Origin: Hippasteria phrygiana
Lineage: Eukaryota; Echinodermata; Asteroidea; Valvatida; Goniasteridae
Direction: 5' to 3'
NCBI GenBank assembly: GCA_037893225.1
Contig: JAZGUH010000368.1
Span: 372,001 to 436,000, forward strand
Length of the DNA stretch: 64,000 bases
The notes beneath the pieces are model-generated. The model worked only from the letters and a program-made list of their open reading frames with translations. It ran no database searches and was not told where the DNA came from. The translations under genes and the position numbers were made by a program. Shown in pieces: positions 39,447 through 49,721 of the stretch (position 1 is its first letter; each line of letters opens with the position of its first letter).

Positions 39447-39639
39447 CTGCAAAATTAAACATTCCACTTTTTGTGACTTCTTACACTGATGCACATACAA
39501 TGTATTTTTGGCTTATTTTAGATTTTGTTGCACAGTTGTTACAGACTATTATAAAAATGGTTGTATTCTAGATCTGTAAATTAAAATTAATTACAACTTT
39601 GCACAAATTTTTTTGAATACATTTTGTGAACAAAGAAAA

Positions 39640-39935
39640 CTAACGGGATTCGAACTTGCGACCTTTGGATTACCGTATCGGCACTCCATGCTACATCTTG
39701 CCCTATGTAGGTGGTCTCCCACATTGTCAGTTTTCTTTGTTCGGGGTGTGCTAGTCAGAAATCAAAAACCTAGAATGCGGTATAGCCTGGGAACATGCCA
39801 AATTTTACGATACAACCTGGGGAGCAATATTGTTTATTGTGGGGATCACTCAATGAGAATACGACATTTTAACAATTTGTCAAACCACAACTTGACCAAG
39901 TCGCAGGTTCGAATCCTGCTCCGGCCAGTTTTCTT
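39640..39935 (-). mobile_element. tRNA-derived SINE, family S2 copy 2 (degenerate)
   Basis: The minus strand shows a damaged box A and box B (ggtcgcaagttcgaatccc) followed by sequence shared with 20345-20485 (ttgttcggg, gtgctagtcagaa). At 39897-39930 a second tRNA-like T-arm (gcaggttcgaatcctgc) appears on the + strand. Confidence 0.6.
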
Positions 39936-40084
39936 TAACTTTAAAAATGTATTCGAATTTACCTAGTTAGTTTCCCTTGTAGTTTGACAAAAAAGAAATA
40001 AAATCATGGGTGTTTAAAACTGATCAGGCCAAAAAAATAGTTCTGCGATGTTTACCCTAGGCGTACCTACCCTATTTCAACGGG

Positions 40085-40800
40085 GCTCGGACGACTCGAG
40101 ACAACTCGACTGTTCAGACAACTCGACCGTTTTTTGGTAAAATGGGAAGACAACTCGTCCGTTGAGACAAGTCGACTCATAGATAGGGGAATTGGTTGTG
40201 GAAGGAACGGCACGGGGTGACTTTTGATGGGCAGGACAGCGCTGTCGTTTTGGACGGGGCTTGGGTACACAGGGGGCCGGCCGGGTAACGTGAATTGTCA
40301 TGCTGGTCTATATTTTGTGGCACAGGGCTGGGATTGGATATATATGCGGGGCCGGGAAGTTTTTTTTTTTGTTAATCCAATAGCCTCTACACTGGCCATC
40401 ATCAACCAAGATGTTTAAGAATACCGGCCTATCACCGCATCGGTGCGGCGATAAATACCGGTGCGGATGCCCAGCCGTGCACCGTGCATGCCGCGTCGCG
40501 CTCGCCGTGCATGCCGTGTCACCGTACACCTGACCGGGTCCCCGCGCACGGTAATACCACACATTCTGAACCATTCTGGGCCACGCGCACACGCAAATAC
40601 CCAAACATTGACGGGCAACCCGTGTTGAAAATACCACGCGCTCCGCTAGCTACATCATGTACAACGCATTGCATGGTCGAGTTGTCTCCATGTCAAAGTC
40701 GACTTGTCTCAACGGACGACTTGGTAAACGGTCGAGTTGTCTGAACGGTCGAGTTGCCTTGAGTCGAGTCGGCCAACGGTCGAGTTGTCCAACATCCATT
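40085..40800. mobile_element. Foldback element, cgagttgtc family, complete
   Basis: The left arm (40085-40185) holds acaactcgac units; the right arm (40675-40795) holds inverse gtcgagttgt units, with gtcgacttgtctcaacgga mirrored by tccgttgagacaagtcgac. The interior has the block shared with 940-1316 and a GC-rich middle (near 40440-40560). About 0.7 kb, no coding sequence recognised. It sits inside the larger insertion. Confidence 0.8.
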
Positions 40801-41128
40801 TCAACAGCCCTGACCATAATTTTTGCAAAAAACAACATAGGCCTATTTGGGGGTGGGGGTAAAAAAATCAATGGGGGGGAAGGGAAGTAAAGTTCCCTAC
40901 CTACCATATTTTCAAATGCCATGTAGCTTATAAAAAGAGGAAGCAGAACTATTTGGGGGGCCTAAGGTGACTATAAATTTACCACTGATGCACGGAAGAA
41001 AGGAACGGCCTTTTTTTTTTTTTAGGGGGTGGGGGGGGGGGGGGGGGGGGGGGTGGGGTAGGAAACATTGATCAATTGCACTTGATCGACATTAACATCT
41101 AACCAAATTGAGTTTACCGGTACTTACC

Positions 41129-41217
41129 AGAAAATCTAAAGTCGTCAGCACCTTGTTGCAGCTCTGTATTTTGACAAAACTCTCGCTCTGCCTCTTTGAA
41201 CAAGTTGAATACATGTA
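41129..41217 (-). CDS. Putative internal exon
   Basis: Minus strand: acceptor ccttatttacag, donor gtaagtacc, open in two phases. One phase reads IHVFNLFKEAEREFC...QQGADDFRFS, which looks protein-like. With the 39340-39446 exon it could belong to a spliced gene lying in the insertion. Upstream, an ATG in good context at about 41959 (minus) starts a short Ser-rich frame, but phases do not join cleanly. Not recognised. Confidence 0.35.
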
Positions 41218-42580
41218 TCTGTAAATAAGGATTAATAAAGATTAAATTTTCGGATGCATTTATCACTTAACGCCTTTTGTTACATGAGGAATTATGAAAA
41301 CATGACAAAAAAATAGAACTTTGGGATTAAAAAAAGTATGTGACGTCGTAAGCCTGGTAATCGTTACCTTTAGGACCCCGTTCCATATAAGAGAACGAAG
41401 GAGACGGTGTTTCGGAACTTACCTCAATACTTTGCGATGATTCAGGCATGAAAAGTCATTATGTGTGCTTGGATTCATCTAAATAGTTTGCTAAGATATC
41501 ATGTTGAATAATAAGCAAGCTTAATTTTGTGGAAAGAGGGCAGGGTTTTGATTTATGAAAACTACAACGAGCACGTCACTCATCACGTCTCTGACTAAAA
41601 AAAAAAGGTAGGAAACTGAAAAGTCACATTTTATTTGAAAGTGCGTTTCAAAATTACAAAAAACATGAGTTATTTAGCCTGCAAAAGTCACTTTGGTAAG
41701 CCTACTGTAAAGTCATCTGCAAAAGTCAGTTTTGAACGGAACTCGTAAAAAAATTAAGGTGTCCTAAAGGTAACAATTACCGTAGGCCTATGGCTATAGC
41801 ACTTACATGTACCTGGGCCTTTTCTCATTTATACTAGGAGTAGGAGCTCCACTGATCGCCTGCCGCGAATTTCCCTCGGTCAATTCAGCCTTGTTGCGAT
41901 GCATGAGGATTCACCGTTTGCCTCAGACGGCGCCGATGCTGATGACGACATGGCAACTATTAAAATCGGTGACTTGAGGCTAGGGGTCGATCCATCTTTA
42001 AGTTTAAATCGGGCTTTGAAGAACGAGATCTAGTTTCAATCTGTATGTGTCGTCTATAGGCTACAGTCAGCAGTGAATAGGCAGAGCAAATCTTCGAATA
42101 GCCTAGTCCGAAATCTTAAAATCCGATCTCGTTGTCCGGACAAAACCTATCCAATCTCTGCGGGGGAATGAAAGTCAACAAATGTCTCGGTTTTTCCTCA
42201 AGTGTCTTGTGCATCCACCGATGACACAAGAAATAGGCATATTCCAGCTTTACAGGCGATTTGGGTGGACAAAGTCTGCCTAGAAATAGACAACAAATCT
42301 CAAGACGATCAATGGCGGCCGGATACACGCTATACCGATCGTGTGTTGTATACACGTTGCGCCCATGCAGAGTGAAACATGAAGATCAAAGAGTGGAAGC
42401 TGCATACAAACAATGACGTATGCGGGGTCAATGAATACATTATGACGTCATACCAGCGTTTCGCTTTTAGCTGGATTTCGTTAACGAAAGTCGGGGTGCT
42501 TTGACCTTTTTTTTACGGTGAAACGTGGTACATCGAGGTAAACTTTAATTGTAACTGAAATAAGTACACATTTTTAAATC

Positions 42581-42929
42581 TAGAATAACAATCTGCAAAA
42601 TTCGAGCGGGGCTGCAGAATCGTTTTATGATTTTTATGAAAGTCAAGGTTACGAAAGACCAGCGAATATAAGATATGAAGATTTTAGTAGAGAAAAAGAT
42701 GGAAAATACTACAAAAACATAAAGTTAACGTTTGATAATGATCCTACAAAGTTTGTAAAATTAAGTACGTTAAAAACAAGAATTGCCAAAGCTGGATATA
42801 AACCGACTCTTTTTTTACGAAACGAATTTGGTTTTAAAGCAACTAAAACGATGCGATTACAACAAGAACTAGAGTTTGTGGTACAAACACACGGTGTTGG
42901 ACTTGTTCAGTTTGATTACATAAGATAAT
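42581..42929 (+). pseudogene. Middle fragment of coiled-coil/membrane Polinton gene
   Basis: Open frame of about 115 codons ending at taa 42927-42929, with no ATG start. It reads SFYDFYESQGYERP, then IRYEDFSREKDGKYYKNIKL and KLSTLKTRIAKAGYKPTL. The order, an aromatic motif then a short DNA-binding-like helical repeat, resembles the region preceding the coiled coil in a conserved Polinton protein. It starts at the right boundary of the ~6-kb insertion and ends before the 587-bp array, so it appears to be an island of the gene begun at 36317. Confidence 0.6.
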
Positions 42930-42974
42930 AGATCCACATTTATGTAATCACTAATTGTGAAAAGTTTGTGTGCT

Positions 42975-45640
42975 GCAGTTCATGGAGCATGACGTTCTCA
43001 AAAATGTTGATTTTTTAGGTTTTTGTAATTTTACCTTGATGACGTCATCATGACACTATTACATCTGTGCACATTACCAACGCAGTTAATCTGCAGTTTG
43101 CGACGTCACTGGTCACTTTTTTGAAAAGCACATACCTGCCAAAGACTAACATCGTGGAAAGCAAGTTCATATCTTTTACCAATTTCGAATTATAAGGCAC
43201 TTCCGGTTTGGACCGGAAGGAAGGGTCATGTGATTTTGCACGTAATATAAAAAATGAAGACCCAGGAATATTCTATCAATTCCTGTTTAAAGAATAATCA
43301 GATCTCTGTCGGTTCATTCTATATTGATTTTCAAAGATTAAATCTATACATTTTTGATTGGTTTTAATCTGATACTTCATGACGTCATCATGACGTCAAT
43401 ATCAGAAAGCTCGAGAGCTATGCTAACTGTGGGATCTGAAGCAAAAATCTGAATTATATCTGTCGCGGTTGATTTTTCAGCGATTTGTTAATGTTTAAAG
43501 GTCTTTTCATTGCAACTTCCGGTCTGATGACGTCATCAATCTGAGCCCTCGCATACGTGTTGCCTGGATGAAGGTCATCATATATAGCAATTATAAAGTG
43601 ATTACCTCAAACTTCGCCACTCACATCGACTGAAAGTTCTTTCACTTTCAAATTATAAGGCACTTCCGGTTTGGACCGGAAGGAAGGGTCATGTGATTTT
43701 GCACGTAATATACAAAATGAAGACCCTGGATTATTCTATCAATTGCCGTAAAAAGCAAAATCAGATCTCTCTCGGTTGATTTGATATTGATTTTCAAACA
43801 TTAATTCTAGAAATCTTTGATTGCTTGTAATCTAATACTTGATGACGTCATCGTGACGTCATTATCACAAAACTCGAGAACTATGTCAACTGTCCCATCT
43901 GAAGCAAAAATCTGAATTATATCTGTCGCGGTTGATTTTTCAGCGATTTTTTAAGGTTTAAAGGTCTTTTCATTGCAACTTCAGGTCTGATGACGTCATC
44001 AATCTGAGCCCTCGCACACGTGTTGCCTGCATGAAGGTCATCATATATATCAATTATAAAGTGATTACCGCAAACTTCGCCACACACATCGACTGAAAGT
44101 CAATTTTGAACATTTTTCAACCTGCCGCTAGAGGGCGCTCGAAGATTTTATGACGTCACCGCACACATTTTTGAAAAGTTCAGCCTGGCCAAAGACTAAC
44201 ATCGTTGAAAGCAAGTTCAAATCTGTTTCCACTTTTAAATCATAAGGCACTTCCGGTTTGGACCGGAAGGAAGGGTCACGTGATTTTGCACGTAATATCA
44301 AATATGAAGACCCTGGATTATTCCATCAATTCCCGTAAAAAGCAAAATCAGATCTCTCTTGGTTGATTTTATATTGATTTTCAAACATTAAATCAAGAAA
44401 TCTTAGATTGCTGGTAATATGATACTTGATGACGTCATCGTGACGTCATTATCACAAAGCTCGAGAGCTATGTCAACTGTGCCATCTGAAGCAAAAATCT
44501 GAAATATATCTGTCACGGTTGATTTTTCAGCGATTTTTTAAGGTTTAAAGGTCTTTTCAATGCAACTTCCGGTCTGATGACGTCATCAATCTGAGCCCTT
44601 GCACACGTGTTGCCTGCATGAATGTCATCATATATATCAATTATAAAGTGATTACCGCAAACTTTGCCATACACATCGACTGAAAGTCAATTTTAAACAT
44701 TTTTCAACCTGCCGCTAGAGGGCGCTCGAATATTTTATGACGTCACCGCACACATTTTTGAAAAGTTCAGCCTGGCCAAACACTAACATCGTTAAAAGCA
44801 AGTTCAAATCTGTTTCCACTTTTAAATTATAAGGCACTTCCGGTTTGGACCGGAAGGAAGGGTCATGTGATTTTGCACGTAATATCAAAAATGAAGACCC
44901 TGCATTATTCCATCAATTCCCGTAAAAAGCAAAATCAGATCTCTCTCGGTTGATTTTATATTGATTTTCAAACATTAAATCAAGAAATCTTTGATTGCTT
45001 GTAATATGATACTTGATGACGTCATCGTGACGTCATTATCACAAAGCTCGAGAGCTATGTCAACTGTGCCATCTGAAGCAAAAATCTGAAATATATCTGT
45101 CGCGGTTGATTTTTCAGCGATTTTTAAAGGTTTCAAGGTCTTTTCATTGCAACTTCCGGTCTGATGACGTCATCAATCTGAGCCCTCGCACACGTGTTGC
45201 CTGCATGAAGGTCATCATATATATCAATTATAAAGTGATTACCGCAAACTTCGCCACACACATCGACTGAAAGTTCATTTTGAACATTTTTAAACCTGCC
45301 GCTAGAGGGCGCTCGAATATTTTATGACGTCACTGCTAACATTTTTGAAAAGTTCAGCCTGGCCAAGGACTAACATCGCTGAAAGCAAGTTCAAATCTTT
45401 TTCCACTTTCAAATTATAAGTCACTTCCTGTTTGGACCGGAAGGAAGGGTCACGTGATTTTGCACGCCGGATCAAAATTGAAGATCTAATATTATCCTAT
45501 CAATTGCCGTAAAAATCAAGTTCCGGTCTTTCACGGTTGATTTTATATCGATTTTCAAACATTAAAAATAGAAATGTTTAATTGCTTGTAATTTGATACC
45601 TGATGACGTCATCATGACGTCATTGCATTTTCCGGAATCT
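42975..45640. repeat. 587-bp tandem array inside the Polinton
   Basis: The landmark aaggcacttccgg recurs at 43195, 43657, 44244, 44831 and (as aagtcacttcctg) 45418. Spacings are 462, 587, 587 and 587, so there are about 4.5 units, the first with a 125-bp deletion. Each unit contains several gatgacgtcatc palindromes, gccgctagagggcgctcg and ccggtttggaccgg. No ORF. The array lies between two fragments of one Polinton gene. Confidence 0.9.
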
Positions 45641-45832
45641 TCAATGTGATGTTCATATATCTACCAAATATGAACTTGATATGAGTTTGCATGTAGTCAA
45701 ACAACTCTGGAGAAGAAAGTACTAGCAAAAAGAAAAAAAAGAATAAAAATAAGAATAATTCTTTCAATAACAATAGGTTTTGGGCTGAAGCCCAACACCT
45801 AATTAAATCAGATACAACCCGAAAATATTGAA

Positions 45833-46866
45833 ATGAGTGAACTTCCAAAAGCGGCCGATGATGTTAACAATATCGTAAAAAAAGTAGTCGTAGATGAATT
45901 GAGAGAAGAAGAAGTAGATGTGACTAAACAAGATGTTGATTTTAATGGATTACTATATGAAGTAGATGTACTACTTCAAGTAGAAGATCAACGAAAAAAT
46001 GAATTAGATGAACGAGCGAAAGAATATAGTGAAATGGGAAATACATTAAAGGGACGAGTAGAAACATTAGATAGATCGAGAGAAGTAGTAGCTAAACGAA
46101 GAACAGCATTAGATGAACGAGAAAAAGTATTAGATGAACGAGAAAAAGTAATGGCTAAAATTACAGGATTAAAGAACCTTAGAGAAATTGCTGGTTTAAG
46201 CAAAGCGTTAGAAACTCTCAAAGGTAATTTAGAATTAAATTTAGCTAAAATAAGAAGGCTAGATGATGAAATTAATCAAACCAAAGCTGAACTAACTGAA
46301 GCAACGAGCGAAGAAGAGAGACGAGAAATAACCAATCGATTAAAAGATCTAAATGATGAAAGATCCGCTAGAATGACATCGGCGCTCGAAAATGAACGAG
46401 GACTCAAAAGTCAAATCGCTAGAATCAAAGAAACGATTAATAAAATATTAGAAGGAGATACCTCGCTAGCGGAAAAGATTAGAATTCTCTGTTTCGAGAA
46501 CAGGGTGTGACGGTCGTAAGTATATTGGCCGCGTTTGCTTTAGCTATAAGTACGATCGTTTCTTCTTTGGTGGCGGCTTTTGCTGGGGTGGCGGCTGTTC
46601 CTACTCCGACGCCTACTCCGCCTAAACCCGGAGGTAACGTGAAAGATTGGATAAGTAATCATTTAAGAAACTTGGCTAATTTGCTAAAAAAGCTGGGGGG
46701 TAAGTTATTAGCCGCTTTACCGGGTATTTTGGGCGGTATCGCGAGTTGGTTGTTTAATCTATTGAGCAAGAGTGTCGGTTGGTTGGCGGAGCACGTGTGG
46801 GCATTATTGGTAGGTGTCGGTGCTTTGATTCTCGTATACATGCAAAAAAAAATTAAAATAATATAA
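45833..46866 (+). pseudogene. Coiled-coil and membrane part of a conserved Polinton protein, frameshifted
   Basis: Two overlapping frames. 45833-46510 (225 codons) is a long coiled coil (heptad-rich, VETLDRSREVVAKRRTALDE, SLAEKIRI at the end). The next frame, 46507-46866 (119 codons, begins GTG), holds a hydrophobic helix (VVSILAAFALAISTIVSSL), a Pro-rich turn (PTPTPTPPKPGG), an amphipathic region (WISNHLRNLANLLKKL), and further helices (ALLVGVGALILVYM). In relatives these belong to one protein; here a CT dinucleotide duplicated at 46487-46490 (ctct) throws the frame and a TGA follows. ATG at 45833 may be internal rather than the true start because the array cuts the gene just upstream. Likely virion membrane-active protein; inferred. 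Confidence 0.75.
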
Positions 46867-46877
46867 GACTTTATAAA

Positions 46878-47614
46878 ATGACCGCAGAATCCGTTTACCC
46901 TAAATTGCCCGTTGTCCCGAGTGAAACGAACGAGTCTTCAGTCTTTAGGTTAAATAAAATCGAACGAGTGCAAAAAGAGATAGCTAACGAGAGAGATAAG
47001 AGAGAACGGTTGCACAAAAAGTATAATAAAATTATTACCTGTTTATCTAACGCAGAGACAGTTATAGAATGTTTCGGAGTTTTATCTGGTACAATAGGCA
47101 TAGTCAGCTTTGTCAGTGTCATTAGTATACCTATAGGCGTGGCGTTAGAAGGATTAGCTGTAGGATGCGCGGGTGTAAGTTTGGTATTAAAACGATTTAG
47201 TAAAAAGTTTAGAGGTAAAGCTAAGAAACACGATGAGATTAGAGTAGTAGCAGAAACAAAATTAAATACGATAAATGAATTAGTGTCTCAGGCTGTAGAC
47301 GATGGTGATGTAAGTCACGAAGAATTTACTTTGATTAACGATGAATTAAAAAAGTTTTATGGAATGAAAGAAGCTATTAGGACTCAAACTAAAGCGAGAG
47401 AAGAGTCCGTTAGAAATCAAAAAGAAATAGACGATGAGGTTGAAAAGAAAGTTGTCGAGCTTCTAGCGAAAGAAAAAAAAGATCTTATCGCAAAACTTAC
47501 AACTTTAAATTAGAAATATGTAAAGAGTATGAGCGTGATTCTAACGTGAGCCCATTGAGACCTCCTGATTATGAGAGTTTAGAGACTAGGCCTAGCGCTC
47601 CTTTCAAAGAGTAG
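46878..47614 (+). CDS. Conserved Polinton protein; late-domain tail reached only by a frameshift
   Basis: The intact frame 46878-47513 gives 211 aa: N-terminal YPKLPVVPSE and FRLNKIERVQKEI, a helical hairpin, two hydrophobic stretches (GVLSGTIGIVSFVSVI, GVALEGLAVGCAGVSLVL), KAKKHDEIRVVAETKLNTI and a C-terminal coiled coil. This order matches a well-conserved Polinton protein. An eight-A run at 47473-47480 separates it from an open alternative frame to 47614 that has no ATG and ends with PPDY and PSAP motifs nine residues apart. I infer a one-base indel in the A run. ATG follows gactttataaa and lies 12 bp after the preceding gene. Confidence 0.75.
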
Positions 47615-47649
47615 TTGTAATTAGTAACGCAGTAGATCTATGTAACACA

Positions 47650-47694
47650 AAAAAAAACCTCATCTCTACTGAGTGTAGAGATGAGGGTTTTTTT
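47650..47694. terminator. A/T-flanked perfect hairpin near the Polinton right end
   Basis: acctcatctctac and gtagagatgaggg form a 12-13 bp stem around a 4-5 base loop, extended by A and T runs to about 20 bp. It lies between the last gene and the right terminal repeat. The form resembles a bidirectional terminator, but in a eukaryotic nucleus a replication or packaging signal, or structured 3' end, is as likely. Confidence 0.5.
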
Positions 47695-47733
47695 TGCCTT
47701 ATGACAAATCATGTTATTTTAAGAGCAATATCT

Positions 47734-47904
47734 TTTTTCGCCGGGCGCCCCAGAGTTTTAGTACGCTTGTAGACTATGGAAAATACTTTTTATTTTCTTG
47801 ATTTTGTGCAAATTTTGGTGTATAGTACCCCAGCAAAAGTTAAAATAAAATTTGGGCGATTTTTGACTATTTTGGGTTTTTTTAAAATTTGACGTATGTA
47901 CCCA
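47734..47904 (-). repeat. Polinton right terminal inverted repeat
   Basis: Reverse complement of 21863-22033 with very few differences; ends in atgtaccca followed by cagcaa. A few bases of weaker similarity (atgatttgtc) continue inward on both sides. Confidence 0.95.
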
Positions 47905-47971
47905 CAGCAAAATTGGGGAAGAAGGTGAAAAAATAGGATTTGTCGCTGAATCGGTACATTCTATACTACTC

Positions 47972-48067
47972 TCCCATTGGTTTTGTACACGATTTTCAAA
48001 CGTGGACCCCTTTGTCTACGCCCGAATTCTTGTCCTAGGTCCACGATTGCTGGCATATACAAACTCA
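47972..48067 (-). repeat. tccacgatt element, copy 3
   Basis: Shortened minus-strand copy of 5857-6041 (cccattggttttgtacacga to gcatatacaaactc), bordered by cacacacc. It lies 67 bp outside the Polinton right end. Confidence 0.75.
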
Positions 48068-49214
48068 CACACCCTCATACTTCAGTACCCATGGATTAAA
48101 AGAACAAGCCCCAGTAAAGAATTTCCTTCCTCTCTGTAAATGTGCATCTACCTTTTCTTCTCCCTAATGTATTCGAACCCAAGGCCCCAAATGGAATTCC
48201 CAGTATTACATAATAGAAATGGGGTGAATATTCATGACAAAAATTTACATTCAACACTATGCACAAAATTGGGGTGGAGAAAATAAATTCACTAATAAAA
48301 AACTGGCTCTAATCTGACAGTTAGGAATGTTTCACACTACTACACATGACTTAAGGCACATAATTTATGAACCGAGACATACATGTATATCTAAGGCCAC
48401 AAACAACAGTAAACAGGGCCCCATCATTGGCTATTCAAGTTGACGACACCGTCTGCCATCTTTCCAGTCCAGGCCCATATAGCTTTTTTTGGGGCTGAAT
48501 TAAGTTAGCAAGACTTTAGCAGTTTCACGAAACAGGCCTCAATGGGTCCTTTTTACAAACAAGTTATCATCCCAATGTAGGAAGCATGGTTATTTAAAAA
48601 AACGTGTAGATATATATTATAACATGAATATTTACAGAACATGGTCAAAATGGCTGTGCCCCAATCACAATTAATGCAGGGTTACCTAAGACGTACAGGT
48701 GCAAGTATTTACACAAATGAATATCCTCTTTAGATAACTATTTTGAAGAATTACAGTTGCATTTTTTTAGAAAGAAGACTCTTTTCAGTAAAAAAAAAAT
48801 GAAAACTTTTGCATAGTATCTTGAATTCAGTTATAAACAATCACCCGGGAATTAAGTAAAAGACAAAACTTCCCCGGAGTGATTGATTCTGAACAAATAT
48901 TTAATTGCTATTTAAGTACCGTATACAAAAGTATTGCATTTTCACAAAGACCAGGGTTTCTTTTTAAAAATGTGCATAGTACTGCAGTTTGAATACAATT
49001 TAAGGAATCGTGTAGTCACATGTAAATAGCACCTAATAAACTTTGGTTGACGTTATGAGATAAACGTGTACTATCTCTCCTTTTGTGGCCGCATGACCAA
49101 TGACCATATCATTGAAGATCAGGTCACTGCCCCTTCAAGGGCAAGCTAGAGTGGCAAAAAAAGGGGGGTGTACACACCAACCAAAGATGGGAAATATCCT
49201 CCAATAATCGATCA
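48068..49214. other. Nothing recognised
   Basis: AT-rich intergenic sequence downstream of the minus-strand gene at 49.7-52.5 kb. No supported gene or repeat. Confidence 0.5.
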
Positions 49215-49424
49215 GCCAGTTCGGTATTTCAACTGCGCATGTGCACAATGACATTTTATCCCGAATGACCCACGTGACCTAACACGCACGTGTGAACGCA
49301 AAAGGTGGCCGCACAACGCGCACGTGTAAATTCAATCAGAATGGGCATTTGTGTAACATGGCGTGACATTACGTCAGTAATTTTATCCCGAATAACCTTT
49401 TGACCTTTGAGATACCGAACTGGC
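49215..49424. mobile_element. 210-bp MITE, ccagttcggtatt family
   Basis: gccagttcggtatttcaa at the left pairs with ttgagataccgaactggc at the right, about 18 bp of inverted repeat. Two internal cacgtg-containing palindromes and atcccgaat repeats occur inside. A half copy lies near 19790. Confidence 0.8.
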
Positions 49425-49721
49425 TTACTGCACGTACATGTACATGTATTTCAATATTTTCAAGTATCCTCAACCAGATTTCAAGCCCACAAAACAAAGG
49501 CACTGTTGCAATTGTAGAGTCTAAAACCATCACGGAAACACACTTATTTCCCAAGGGCAAATTCATGTGCGACAAAATTCATTTTAGTAGAGTCGGTTTT
49601 CTTTTAAAGCTTTGTATATACATGTAAAAAAAATACACTTGATCTCCTTGAAGTGAAACCATCTCCAGACAAAGTTTGAATTTCTGCTGGTTAGTTTGCA
49701 TACTCACAACGACTGGTAAAT

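Larger units (their letters stand above)
36637..42607. mobile_element. About 6-kb composite insertion in the Polinton
   Basis: Flanked by a 10-bp direct repeat, ggggctgcag (36627-36636 and 42608-42617), consistent with a target duplication. No clear terminal inverted repeats. Contents: a 93-codon acidic ORF (36755), a poly-G tract, a relative of the 5349 MITE (37478-37715), an inverted-repeat arm (38629-38706), putative minus-strand exons (39340-39446, 41129-41217), a SINE (39640-39935), a foldback element (40085-40800) and a second poly-G tract. Either one large unknown element later invaded by others, or several successive insertions. Confidence 0.55.
21863..47904 (+). mobile_element. Maverick/Polinton element, degraded copy with nested insertions
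   Basis: Large self-synthesising DNA transposon or endogenous virus. It is bounded by 171-bp inverted repeats and encodes the diagnostic set: protein-primed PolB, retroviral-type integrase, A32-like packaging ATPase and double-jelly-roll major capsid protein, with conserved small Polinton proteins. Gross length is 26.0 kb; removing the foldback insertion in polB (about 1.1 kb), the insertion at 36637-42607 (about 6.0 kb) and the tandem array (about 2.9 kb) leaves about 16 kb. Genes lie on both strands with short spacers. No adenain-like protease was recognised. No 6-bp target duplication is seen (left flank ccacgc, right flank cagcaa). Several reading frames are broken, so the copy is not autonomous. 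Confidence 0.95.

Noticed and set aside
41890..42040. Short + strand ORF starting at 41901 (acidic, about 44 codons)
   Set aside because: Good-looking start but too short and without neighbours or splice support to call a gene.
36637..42607. The ~6-kb block as normal Polinton accessory genes
   Set aside because: It is flanked by a direct repeat, is full of host-type repeats and has no Polinton-like coding density.
42940..45640. Array as a replication origin of the Polinton
   Set aside because: Polintons use protein-primed terminal replication; the array splits a gene and is built of host-style TGACGTCA repeats.
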